Origin: Symsagittifera roscoffensis | Lineage: Eukaryota > Xenacoelomorpha > Acoela > Convolutidae | Length of the DNA: 64,000 nt | Assembly: GCF_963678635.1 (NCBI RefSeq) | Contig: NC_087063.1 | Coordinates: 970,287 to 1,034,286, forward strand | Reading direction: 5' to 3' | In this document: piece by piece, positions 53,226 through 63,522 of the stretch | Layout: every line of letters begins with the position of its first letter | Position numbering within the stretch: position 1 is the first letter of the stretch | The notes under the pieces: generated by a model | The model's input: only the letters and a program-made list of their open reading frames with translations | Databases searched by the model: none | What the model was told of the DNA's origin: nothing | Translations under genes and position numbers: made by a program

Positions 53226-54411
53226 TCTCTCTATCCAGATCCCTTGCTCGAGTTTCCACTAGTAGTGTGTGGATCGCTTGTTCTGACAGTTGCGATCCTG
53301 AGCTCGAGTTCCTGTCTGAGTAGGTGTCAATTCCTGAGTTTCGGGAGTTGTCATCTATTGAAGAGTCTGTGACGGAGTCTGCATCATCTCCTGGGTCAGT
53401 TCTGTGCTTTCTTTGCATCCATCTGAACTCCCCGGACAAAACTTTGTTCTCCAGGTCCTGCTTCTCATCAGGAACTTTTTCATCTACATCAGACTCCCCG
53501 GACAAACTTCCTTGTCCCGGGTGTTGATCTTGAACTCGCCGGCTCTTCTCACCGTTCGTCTCCCCGGACAAACAATCTTGCACCAGGTTTCGTTCAACCT
53601 TCTCACTTTCTTTATCTTGGTCCACAAAGGTAACGGTTTTCTTCTTTTGCGTATCGTTCCCCCGTTTTTTCCGACCTTATGAAGTACTGGTTAAAACCTC
53701 GTGTGGTATTGAGGATACTAGTTGCTGAACTATTGTCCTACAATCCCTCTCGTTTTCTTTGTGCTGTCGTCTGGACGGCATGATCATCACCTTCTCCTTG
53801 ACTGTCAATGATGCCACTGCTGCTGCCCACTCGGGGTCATCTCTGGTCACTTCTCTCTCTAACAATCCACCCAGCATCCGCATCACTTGCTGTGTGAACT
53901 GCACCGTTTTATCCAATAATGAGAGGCTGTTAATGTTCATGCGAGAGAGTTCCTGCTGGACCAGGTTCGAGCGCAGCAACAGATCCAAGGGCACCGGGTC
54001 CTTCTTGGCTAGAATCTTTATCTCGGCTGCTTTCTCTACCGGCAACTCATGATTTCCTGGAATTGGATGTCCAGACTTGCCCAACCATCTCGTTAAGGGA
54101 AGCGTTTCATAAGTTTCCCTGTCCAGAAACAAGAATCCCTCCTTTATTTCTGCCTGATTGGCTTGCTTCTGTTCCAATCTTTCATAGAACTCGGTTTTCT
54201 TGCTGAGGCTGTCAGCATTCTGGTGTTTGTCATGCATCCTGTGCTCGATTATCATGTGGTAGCCATCTAATCTCACTATCCACCTTCCTATATAACTCTG
54301 ATCTATCGAGTATGTCTTCAACCAGGATAACGCCCTGTTGTCCACGCGTAACTTAAAGGGAGCGCTCCCCGAGTATGCGCGGTACTTTTGCAAAGTACCG
54401 CGAGTATGCAA
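53226..54411 (-). pseudogene. RNase H end and pol linker, copy 2
   Basis: The frame 53677-54411 matches the RNase H C-terminal part of copy 3 from KYRAYSGSAPFKLRVDNRAL onward; its first ten residues come from the palindromic junction. After the shared TAA the linker (53226-53625) holds the three LSGE motifs and ends at ARDLDREI, where the integrase deletion starts. Confidence 0.8.
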
Positions 54412-55776
54412 AGCTCACAGTCTGAAGGTTCAGTTTCATCAGGTCATCCTTGTATATGTGCCAGGGAGAAGGTATTGGCCTCGACCAAATTAGAGAGCTC
54501 CTGCTTGGACGTCGCTCCTCTCGACTGGTGCTCGTCGTTTCAGATCTCTTATCCGATCTAGAGGTGCTGGTCATTTCCGCTGTCGAGTTGACAGGCCCTA
54601 GTCTTCGTCTAGGATTGATCGTTCTTCTCAAAGGCACTTCCCCCAATCGATCTCGTACATCCGTTCTGTGCCCGGGTTCACTGGAGCTTTGCGGCTTATA
54701 GATGGTCACGGCTGGGACCGCCCCCAAGCGTGTTTATAGGTTAGGAGGCACAAAGGTGGTAATTGTCGGTTCTTTGGATGCTTCCTCTTCCTTCAGCACT
54801 CCCGTGTCAAAGAGTTCTACTTCCAATTCATCCAATCGCTCTTGGAAGACTCTGTTCAACCAAGCCTGTCCTTCTATGCTATCAAAGTGGATGCCGTCAG
54901 TGGTCAGCCTGGCCTGATCCATAGCCCTCAACTCATGTTCGATATCCATAAGGATCATCCTTCCGGCATTCTGACTTGCAAGATTCCTCAGGATGTTGTT
55001 CCACCTGATTACTCCTTCGTTGTGCCTTCTCCCTGCTGCAGTCAATGTCCTCGTGTTCATTGGCACAGTGCAAACGGTCAGTACCGCGCAGTTGAACTTT
55101 TGCCATAGGGTAGTAAGCAAGCACACCATCATTGATTCCCATAGTGCTTCCTCCTCATCTGAGCTTCTCGAGATGTTATTTGTCCCAACTAGGATCGTTA
55201 CATTAGGAACTCTCCCTGGGTTCATCAACTCCACCATCCGAAATAACTGGGCTATCGTCTTGCCTCCAAAAGCCATCAACGTGGTGATTCAGGAGGTCCT
55301 CAAGTTTGAGAGCACTCTGACCAAGCTGTCTCCCAGTATCAGATGTAATGTCCCCAGTGGTGGTTGCTGCAGGTTTACTGCCGGGTTCCAGGTCGCTCGA
55401 TTGAAGCAAGCTCTCGGATCCGCCTCCGGAACTCCTGTGAAGTTATACTTCAAATGATTATTTTTTTGTACATCCATTACCCGTGACACTTTCTTCGCCG
55501 GCATCTTTCGTATCTTCCTGTCTGGGACTTTTGAGCTCCCCATTGGTAGCGTTGCATCGCTAACTCCCCTTTTGGTCATTATGTCTTGGGAGAGCCGTAC
55601 TCTGCCCGTATCGTCGATCGTTCCATAGGGTGCAGTCACCCCGGAACTTGGCGCATTACTATTGGCGACTAGTCGTCCAGCTGTCTCTGTAAGCTTCCTC
55701 ACCGTTTGCTCCACGACTGAAATCAATCGGTCTCTAAAAGTTTGGATTTTGACCTAAGATTGGACAGTCCAAACTT
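54353..55776 (-). pseudogene. SGNH hydrolase ORF, N-terminal half, copy 3
   Basis: The frame (55289-55776) leads to TLHLILGDSLVRVLSNLRTS with the catalytic-Ser block (GDS). A TGA interrupts, and the same frame then continues (54734-55288) with LMAFGGKTIAQL, VTILVGTNNISR (the GTNN block) and LTTDGIHFDSIEGQAWL (the DxxH block). These are the four SGNH/GDSL esterase blocks in order. A TAA at about 54,731 is followed by an in-frame Ser/Arg-rich region that stops at the copy junction. Both stops occur in all three copies. SGNH enzymes cleave esters; a role in a retroelement is unclear. Confidence 0.75.
54378..54402. repeat. Palindromic junction between copies 2 and 3
   Basis: The same 25-bp hairpin and flanks, 3,996 bp from the first. 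Both junctions therefore descend from one event. Confidence 0.95.
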
Positions 55777-55947
55777 TGGATCTATTCCTAAGATCGTTAT
55801 TCAGTTCTCGTGGTCACTAACTCTTTCTTACCCTTATGTCTCAATAACATAACACATAACATAACATAACACACATAACATAACATAACACATATGTCAC
55901 ATACTACACATACTTTAGTCTGACACCTTCTTGCACATTACCTTAAC
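55727..55947. promoter_or_regulatory. Spacer between macrodomain and SGNH ORFs, copy 3
   Basis: Non-coding 220 bp with an ATAAC-rich microsatellite (about 55845-55890) and a 10-bp inverted repeat (AAAGTTTGGA ... TCCAAACTTT, about 55735-55778). On the minus strand CAATCTTAG could be a splice acceptor leading into the SGNH frame. Equivalent spacers are at 46204-46495 and 51731-51951. A role in expressing the downstream ORF is a guess. Confidence 0.35.
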
Positions 55948-56484
55948 TCAGCCCATACTTAAGTAATATTTCTTATGTAAGTATACTTGTATATTAGTAT
56001 CAGAGATTATTACGTGTATGAGCGCGTACAGTTCCCGAGGATGCAGTCGTCCTCTATTCGGATCGTACACTGGAAGCGAAAACTCCTTCACTTCCCTTTC
56101 CACGAGGAAGTCTCTCAATCTCGTCAAGGACAAGAAGAGGTTTTCCGGGTCCACGTACCGCTTCTCCGTCGCCCGTGTCACTAAGAAGCATAGGTATTTT
56201 CCCGGTATCTCTGACGCCGCCGGAGGCAAGGCTGCTACGCCCCCTATTCCTGGTTTTTGCTTCCAAAGGAATTCTATGTTTTTATATTCTCTTTTAAAAT
56301 CCGCTGCTAACGCTGTCCTAAAACTCATGTCTGCTGTTATTGCTATCGCACATGTTCTATTTGTGAGTATGATATCGCTGTCTGTTAGTATTATGCTACT
56401 TGAATATTCATTTGGTAAGTTAAAATATGACTCAACTACCCTCCCTATGTCCGGTTTCGTAGGGTCCTCGCCTGTTTCCGCTTC
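55948..56484 (-). CDS. Macrodomain-like ORF of the retroelement, copy 3
   Basis: The frame is open from 56,484 and overlaps the end of the pol tail by about 50 bp in another frame. It encodes NEYSSSIILTDSD, CAIAITADMSFRTALAADFK, EFLWKQKPGIGGVAALPP, YLCFLVTRATEKRYVDPENL, LVEREVKEFSLPV and ALIHVIISDTNIQVYL. The order matches a small ADP-ribose-binding macrodomain of the OARD1/TARG1 type (strand, AHC-like loop, GxA helix, LITK strand, LxMPxxxxG loop, final DIxIxVY strand). The IGCGL loop is replaced by YDPNRGRL and the AHC histidine by Thr, so catalysis is doubtful. The first ATG lies inside the domain (56,328). Confidence 0.65.
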   Translation of the reverse strand, partial: EAETGEDPTKPDIGRVVESYFNLPNEYSSSIILTDSDIILTNRTCAIAITADMSFRTALAADFKREYKNIEFLWKQKPGIGGVAALPPAASEIPGKYLCFLVTRATEKRYVDPENLFLSLTRLRDFLVEREVKEFSLPVYDPNRGRLHPRELYALIHVIISDTNIQVYLHKKYYLSMG

Positions 56485-57311
56485 TTAATTTTTTTATTAA
56501 TAAAATTTCAGTGTGGGTAAGTCCCACCCCCACTCCCCGGACAAAAATATCCGTCGACGTCCCCGTCGATCGCATACCGGATATCAAATCGAGGTTGGAA
56601 ACCGGAATGAGTAGTCGCCCTTCCTGGGTAGCCCAGGAAGGATCCTCTCGTTCGGTTTTCATGTATTTCATGCTTCCACGATCTACATCTTGAATCGCGA
56701 CACTGGTCTCCCTTGGATCCGACGTCATTTCGTTCAGCCATTCCAAGACACGTAAATTCGTCAAGTCTTGTTCGTATGACCGCTGTTGCTCGTCGTCGAA
56801 TTCTACCTCGGGCTTGGACCGGTCATCGACCCACTCCTCGTCGTGATCATCGATTATGTCAATATCCTGTGACACAGTTTTTCCCTCTAGACCCACTACT
56901 TCGTCCCCTATCTTCTTTAGGTCTATCCTGTCCACTACAAAATCGTCGCCGTAAGGGTTATATCTTTTTCTGTCTTGTCCTGTCATTCTGTCGAGTCTGT
57001 ATCGTAAACGGAAGATCCGGTTCCAAGTTGGGAACCTCCCTTTGTTCAGGGTCTTGCCAGTCCTCTTCTGCATAAGGTAAAGTTTCATCGTCTGCTTCAA
57101 TCACCTCATTTGGATCCAGGTCCAGTGGTGTACTTGTTCCTTCCTCTATGACTTCATTTCCATCGTTCTTTTCCCTGGTGCCCTTCTCGTTGACCTCAAA
57201 GGCAGGGTCCATCATCAAGTAATCCCCCTCCTCCATATCTGCAGGTATACACCAATCTTCTGTCGATGGGTTGTGTGGCTTAATGTTTTCGTAATGAGCG
57301 GCTCGGCCAGT
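56432..57311 (-). pseudogene. Pol acidic tail, copy 3
   Basis: After the TAA the same frame continues with STGRAAHYENIKPHNPSTED, then an acidic region. A 2-base deletion near 56,970 (shared with copy 2, absent from copy 1) shifts to the next frame, which has RYNPYGDDFVVDRIDLKK, FDDEQQRSYEQDLTNLRVLE and IFVRGVGVG. It ends in TGA inside the macrodomain-like ORF. No fold is recognised. Confidence 0.7.
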
Positions 57312-57314
57312 ACT

Positions 57315-58425
57315 TTAGAAGCGTCCCTCCTGGTGCACCTCCGTAATCATGAAGGGTCCCCTCCACTTTTTAGGAGCTTTTTTTCCTCTCTGTGGTATGA
57401 CGTTCTGAAATACCCATACGTAGTCCCCTACCGAATAAGCTTTTACACCAGCTGCTTTCTTGTCAAATCTTTTCCTCTGCTTTGCCTGTGCCTGCTGAGT
57501 ATTTCGTCTACATAAGTCGTTTAACTCCTGCTGACGTCTTATTACATCCCTTACATAGACCTGTGGTGACGTCTTCTTACCCTCATACTCTGGGTAGAAG
57601 AAAGTCAAGGGCAAAGACATCTCGTGCCCGGTTAGCATCATATGTGGACTAACTCCGGTGGTGGAATGTTGCGTGCTATTGTAAGCTCCCATCACCTGTG
57701 GAAGATATCTGTTCCAATCAGTCATGTACCTGGAACAATATACCCTCAGCATCGACACTAACGTTCTATTTTGCCTTACCACTAAGCCATTCGTCTGAGG
57801 ATGGTATGTGGTGGAGTGAGCCTGAGCCACCTGCGAATGTCGCATTAGCTCTTTTGTAGGTTCTCCCACGGAAACTGTTCCGTTATCCGATTGAAAAGTC
57901 ATCGGACAACCATGTCTCGCTATCCACGTATTGATCAGGTGGTCGCACGTCTCTTCCGTTGAGGCAGTTATGCAGGGCACGGCCTCTGCATACTTCGTAA
58001 AGTGATCTATCATGACCAAGACTTGATTATAACCACTTTCTGTCATGCATATCTTTTGGTGATCTATCTGCACCACCTCGTTGAATTCAGACGACTCGAT
58101 CGATTGTAAAGGAAATCGCAAATTGTAAATTGACCTGTTGGCATGATAGACACGCAGTTACCCACTTCTCACATTCCTTTTTCATTCCAGGCCACTCAAA
58201 GCGCTTCAGGATCTTCTGATATACTTTCTCGATCCCCTGATGGCCCATCTGATCATGCGACCTTCCCTCTTTCTGCATAAAATACTGTCGCAGAATGCGG
58301 TAACTGTCTTCCTCGAGGTCTCCTTTGTCCAGAGAACCATTTGCGATCCACCTTTTCAGGTTGCTTGTCATGCGGGCATTTCTCTGCGCTCTTAGTAGAT
58401 CCGAGAGTCTGTATCTCGCCTTCAA
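57315..58425 (-). pseudogene. Integrase, copy 3 (catalytic Glu replaced by Val)
   Basis: The first frame (58087-58425) has the zinc domain HDQMGHQG...CEKWVTACLSCQQ. A frameshift at about 58,110 leads to the core (57315-58121) with VQIDHQKICM, FQSDNGTV and HPQTNGLVVRQNRTL. The third catalytic residue, normally Glu in NGLVERQN, is Val (codon GTA). The C-terminal part has GDYVWVFQNVIPQRGKK and GPFMITEVHQEG, then TAA. With this residue lost the enzyme should not integrate DNA. Confidence 0.88.
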
Positions 58426-58431
58426 GTACGT

Positions 58432-59082
58432 CTACATGACCCTCATCTGACTATTCAGCTCATTGGGCTGATGCGTATCTTCTTCCATCTTAATGCACCA
58501 AATTTTTGCTAATGGCTGTTTTTCCTGTTCGAATGGCTGAAGATCACTCCTGACTACCTCTTTTTGTGGCAGCAGACTCATCGAACGTTTCGATACCGCT
58601 ATTGTTTCCAGATCAACCGCTGCGTTATCAAAGACTCTTTCACCTGGTATGAGATAGCGATCACTGTCAGGGTCGTGGTATATCTCTCTATCCAGATCCC
58701 TTGCTCGAGTTTCCACTAGTAGTGTTTGGATCGCTTGTTCTGACAGTTGCGATCCTGAGCTCGAGTTCCTGTCTGAGTAGGTGTCAATTCCTGAGTTTCG
58801 GGAGTTGTCATCTATTGAAGAGTCTGTGACGGAGTCTGCATCATCTCCTGGGTCAGTTCTGTGCTTTCTTTGCATCCATCTGAACTCCCCGGACAAAACT
58901 TTGTTCTCCAGGTCCTGCTTCTCATCAGGAACTTTTTCATCTACATCAGACTCCCCGGACAAACTTCCTTGTCCCGGGTGTTGATCTTGAACTCGCCGGC
59001 TCTTCTCACCGTTCGTCTCCCCGGACAAACAATCTTGCACCAGGTTTCGTTCAACCTTCTCACTTTCTTTATCTTGGTCCAC
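58432..59082 (-). pseudogene. Pol linker with LSGE repeats, copy 3
   Basis: A disordered Ser/Asp/Glu-rich linker between RNase H and integrase, with three LSGE motifs spaced about 22 residues apart. A TAG at about 58,435 ends it after NSQMRVM; copy 1 has a lysine codon here, so this stop is private to copy 3. Confidence 0.7.
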
Positions 59083-59133
59083 AAAGGTAACGGTTTTCTT
59101 CTTTTGCGTATCGTTCCCCCGTTTTTTCCGACC

Positions 59134-60309
59134 TTATGAAGTACTGGTTAAAACCTCGTGTGGTATTGAGGATACTAGTTGCTGAACTATTGTCCTACAA
59201 TCCCTCTCGTTTTCTTTGTGCTGTCGTCTGGACGGCATGATCATCACCTTCTCCTTGACTGTCAATGATGCCACTGCTGCTGCCCACTCGGGGTCATCTC
59301 TGGTCACTTCTCTCTCTAACAATCCACCCAGCATCCGCATCACTTGCTGTGTGAACTGCACCGTTTTATCCAATAATGAGAGGCTGTTAATGTTCATGCG
59401 AGAGAGTTCCTGCTGGACCAGGTTCGAGCGCAGCAACAGATCCAAGGGCACCGGGTCCTTCTTGGATAGAATCTTTATCTCGGCTGCTTTTTCTACCGGC
59501 AACTCAGGATTTCCTGGAATTGGATGTCCAGACTTGCCCAACCATCTCGTTAAGGGAAGCGTTTCATAAGTTTTCCTGTCCAGAAACAAGAATCCCTCCT
59601 TTATTTCTGCCTGATTGGCTTGCTTCTGTTCCAATCTTTCATAGAACTCGGTTTTCTTGCTGAGGCTGTCAGCATTCTGGTGTTTGTCATGCATCCTGTG
59701 CTCGATTATCATGTGGTAGCCATCTAATCTCACTATCCACCTTCCTATATAACTCTGATCTATCGAGTATGTCTTCAACCAGGATAACGCCCTGTTGTCC
59801 ACGCGTAACTTAAAGGGAGCGCTCCCCGAGTATGCGCGGTACTTTTCCCCAAATGTGACCACTGCAAACATTTCTGCTTTTGGTGCACCATAATTCATCT
59901 CAGTGTCACTTAACACCTTACTGCCATATGCAATGGGACGGAGAACGGTTCTCCTATTCCATTCCTGCTCCTGATGCAGTATTCCCGAGATTGCTACTAC
60001 TGATGCGTCTGTGTCAAGAACATACATGCCCTTTTCCGTAGGCATGCCTAGCACTGGCGCCTCGCACAGTTCCCGCTTTATGTTCTCAAAGGCCGTTTGA
60101 GCTTCATCGCTCCATTCGAAATTCTTCCCTTTGTTGCGCATCAGCTTCTGCATCGGATACACATTGTCTGCATATCCTTTTATGAACTCACAGTAATAGT
60201 TGGCAATTCCTAGGAAACTCATGAGCTGCGTGTCCGTTCTGGGAGCCTTCCATGTCAACACTGCTTCTACTGCTTCCGGGTCCGGCCTCACACCATGCCT
60301 GTCCACCAT
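59134..60309 (-). pseudogene. RT connection and RNase H, copy 3
   Basis: The 391-codon frame starts at the end of the RT thumb (SFLGIANYYCEFIKGYADNV). It holds an RNase H with DTDASVVAISGILHQ, a Glu in GAPKAEMFAVVTFGE, RVDNRALSWLKTY and DKHQNADSLSKK, giving all four acidic positions. It ends in a linker, and a TAA at about 59,132 is present in all three copies. The downstream frame continues in phase with TVTFVDQDKE. Confidence 0.82.
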
Positions 60310-60374
60310 TCTTCCTAGGTACTTGATCGATTCCTAAAGATTTCACATTTCGATGGTTTGCATTTCAAGCCTGC

Positions 60375-61512
60375 TCATTTCATGCATCCAAAGACCTCAT
60401 CAAGCCGATAAATGTGGTCTTCCAGGGTCTGTGTTGCTATAACTACGTCATCCACGTAACACATCACAAGATTTCCGTACTTCTTTGTCACTCTGGTCAA
60501 AGCCTGAGCCATCAATTTTGAAAAGTGGACGTTGCGTTGCACAAGCCGAAGGGCATCCTCTTCCACTGGTACAACCCCAATTCACACGCGAATCCGGTCT
60601 TTTCTCTATCCTTCTTCCGCAGAGGGACCTGCCAGAAGGCAGAACCCAAGTCCAATGTGGTGAAGAACTTGGCATCACCAAGTTTAGAGAGGCTCTCGTC
60701 TATTCGCGGTATCGGGTACGCATCTTTTATTGTTACCGCGTTCAAGTAGCGAAAGTAGCAACAAAACCTAAGCTGCCCCCTTTCTTTTTTGCCATTACTA
60801 CCCCGCAAGCCCATGGCGATTTCGAGGGTTCTATCATGTCGTACTCGAGCAACATTTCTATTTCTGCTCGGCACGCTTCCGATTTATGTGGCGTCATTCG
60901 TCTTGCGCCTTCCCTATGGGGAATAGCGCCTTCCTCAAGTTCGATTTCGTGTTCAGCGAAGTTACAGCAACTAATATCCGCCTTATGTTTTGAAAATAGA
61001 TCCGCGTTCCGATTTAAAACCTCCCGAAGTAATTCGAAATCTCCCTCGCCTTTTTTCTCTTTTAAGTGTTCTATCTCTGGCAAAACCGGTTTGTCAGACT
61101 CTAGTTTATGTGACGAGGGGCGTTCCGGAAAATTCGAGCAGTTCGATAAGCCGTCGTTCATGTCGGACTTCATTGAAAACAATTTATGAATAGATTTTAA
61201 TTCATTAATCCTTTTTAAAATTTTATCTTTATTGGCATGATAAGGACAGTCTTTCACGCTATATTTCTTCAAGTTTTGTGTCTCCTCATAGTCGGTCTTC
61301 ATCGGCAAGGCGTAACCAAGCTTCTTTCCACGCTGGATTGAAACCATGGTGTCCAGTGTGTTCAAAAACACACTGACACACAGTCCGTTTCGCGTTACGG
61401 AGAAGCTCCGGCCTAAATCCACCGAACTCTGACTTTTTGGATTCGGTACTATACAAAACTGTTTACTATCACTTAATGAATTCAAATTTCTCATTTTAAA
61501 AATTGCTACCAC
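60375..61512 (-). pseudogene. Retroelement reverse transcriptase
   Basis: Three overlapping frames cover it. 60742-61512 has the linker and RT start (YDMIEPSKSPWACGVVMAKK). 60512-60874 has FFTTLDLGSAFWQV with the first catalytic Asp and RMPFGLCNATSTFQ. 60375-60566 has LVMCYVDDVVIATQ with the YVDD active site. Frameshifts separate the pieces, and TGA interrupts after VFGCMK. The motif set is that of Ty3/gypsy. Confidence 0.85.
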
Positions 61513-61732
61513 TGCTTTTCCCGGCTGTAGTTTTACTTTACTGTCTAAAAAATTGGTACCTTGTTTTCGTCTGTTATTATTCTATTAATTGGTTTCTTAA
61601 CATACTTCCAATCCGGGTTCCTAATCCTTATTAGACCGTTGTTCAAGTCAATCATCACGTCAAAATTCCTGACAAAATCTCTGCCCAAGATGAATTGGTC
61701 AGCGTCGTCCAAGTTCTCTACCACCAAGAAGC

Positions 61733-63520
61733 TCATCCAAAGATCCCGTCCCCCATGTGGAGGACCGTTTTTGGTGTTCTTCCGGCTACGTAAATCGCTC
61801 CTCGATTGGCTGCTGCCAGTCGGAGATTCGTCGGAATTAGATCTTCCCTCGTGAAGCCCATTCTTTCCCAAGTCTTTATCGGCATCACACTCACTACCAC
61901 TCCTGTGTCCAGAAGCCCTGTGACTCCGGTTTTCTTTCCGTTGGTGTCGAGCAGATGTGCAGTCACATCTGCTTCGTATCCAATGTGTACTGCGTCTTGC
62001 TCCATCATGGCGTCATGGCCTATCCTGCGGAATTTGAGTTCCTCTTCACCCAAATAGATCTGCCCTATCTGGTCACTGTCTGTTGTCACATATGTCCTAG
62101 TGTAGATACTGATTCCATCTACGTTCAGCATCACTTGATACGGTTCATAGACTTCCACGTAGCGCCCATGAAGCTTCTTTACGCGAGGGCCACCCGTTGT
62201 TAGTAGTGCTCGCACAGCTCTTGACTCAGTGCGTGGCTCCACCTGCCTCAGACAATCTGCATATTTGTCAAAATGCATTAAGGTGAACTCTGATGGTTCA
62301 CTCAGGTTTCTGATTACCTGGTGTCCCGCTACCGAGATTATTGACTGTATTTTGCTTCCTTGTGGCACCATACCGAACCTCTGCCCGGAGATCACATTAA
62401 GTTTCATGCTCAAGCTACTTGGTGCCTTTGTTTCTTCGACTTCTGTTGCCTCGAAGGTATTCAGCGTCTTCACTTTTTGCTCAATCTCTTTCGTTACCAG
62501 TTCCTGCTGCACTCTATTTAGAGCATCCCTCGCGGCTGCCCTATAATCAATCTTGAAGTCGTCCGCCGCAGTCACCGGTTCCGGTTCACATGTCTCTGCT
62601 GTTACCGCTAGCATTTTCTTCGTTGCCAGCTCTTGCGGTTTTTCTTTTCTGCGCCTCTCCGTTTCACTCAATAGGCGAGCCTTGCTGGCTTTCACTCCCG
62701 ATAAAGCTTCCTCGTGCGTTGGATGCTTGATGTCTGCTACAGCATCCCAGAATTGCGGACAACCCGATTTAAAATGACCTTGCAGGTTGCAAAAGAAAAA
62801 ACTCGGGCCGAATTTTGCAATTACTCCTCTCATGAAATCTTCATGATCGACTTCTGACGCATCTTCGTCCTCGAGGCTAAAGCCTATTGCTTTCATGCCC
62901 TGTTTATAGGTCGGGCATGCTGACACATGATGATCCGTCGAACTGAAATTTGCACAAGAGCGCCTCTTGTCCATATCGTCTCTCGGTTTGCACCAGTTGT
63001 TCCCTTGGTTTGCTGGTCCGTTGTTAAAATTGCCATAATTGTTCTTGTAAAACCCAGATCTTGATGGAGGTTTCAGCAAAAGATATTTTTTTGACTTGAG
63101 CCTCAACTCCTCTGGTGTTGGCGCATTGGTTGATAGTGGTGTGTAATGCGTTGCTAACACTGTTCGAAGTTCATCATTCTTCACACCATCGATGATTTTT
63201 GAGGCTACTGCCAGGTTCATCCTCCTGTTCGACTCGTCCGGTTGGCTACGCCTTCTAAGCATCTCCAAATTGTCTAGAAACTTGTCTATCGTCTCATCTT
63301 CTCGTTGCTTTCTTTTCTCGAAGCGCATCATTGCTTGGTGTCCCTGCACCCCTGAGCCAAAACGATTTAACAAGATTTCAAAGATTTTCTCAACAGTATC
63401 CCGCTGATATTGCTTTTTGGCCATCACACAGTTTAGAGCTGTCCCTTCCAAGTTACTGGTGAGCGCACTGCACTCTTGCCTCTCTGACAGGTCTTTTTCC
63501 TCAAAATGCAGTTTCATCAC
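61733..63520 (-). pseudogene. Retroelement gag capsid, zinc knuckles and aspartic protease
   Basis: The 595-codon frame holds a capsid-like region (FLDNLEMLRRRSQPDES), two degenerate CCHC knuckles and a retropepsin motif GVTGLLDTGVVVSVMP with the catalytic DTG. The knuckles, CANFSSTDHHVSAC and FFCNLQGHFKSGC, each lack one cysteine (Phe in its place). The frame is lost at about 61,745 in a G-run (five G where six keep the frame). It resumes in the next frame with GGRDLWMSFLVVENLDDADQ (61545-61765), the rest of the protease. Gag packages RNA and the protease cuts the polyprotein. Confidence 0.82.
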
Positions 63521-63522
63521 TC

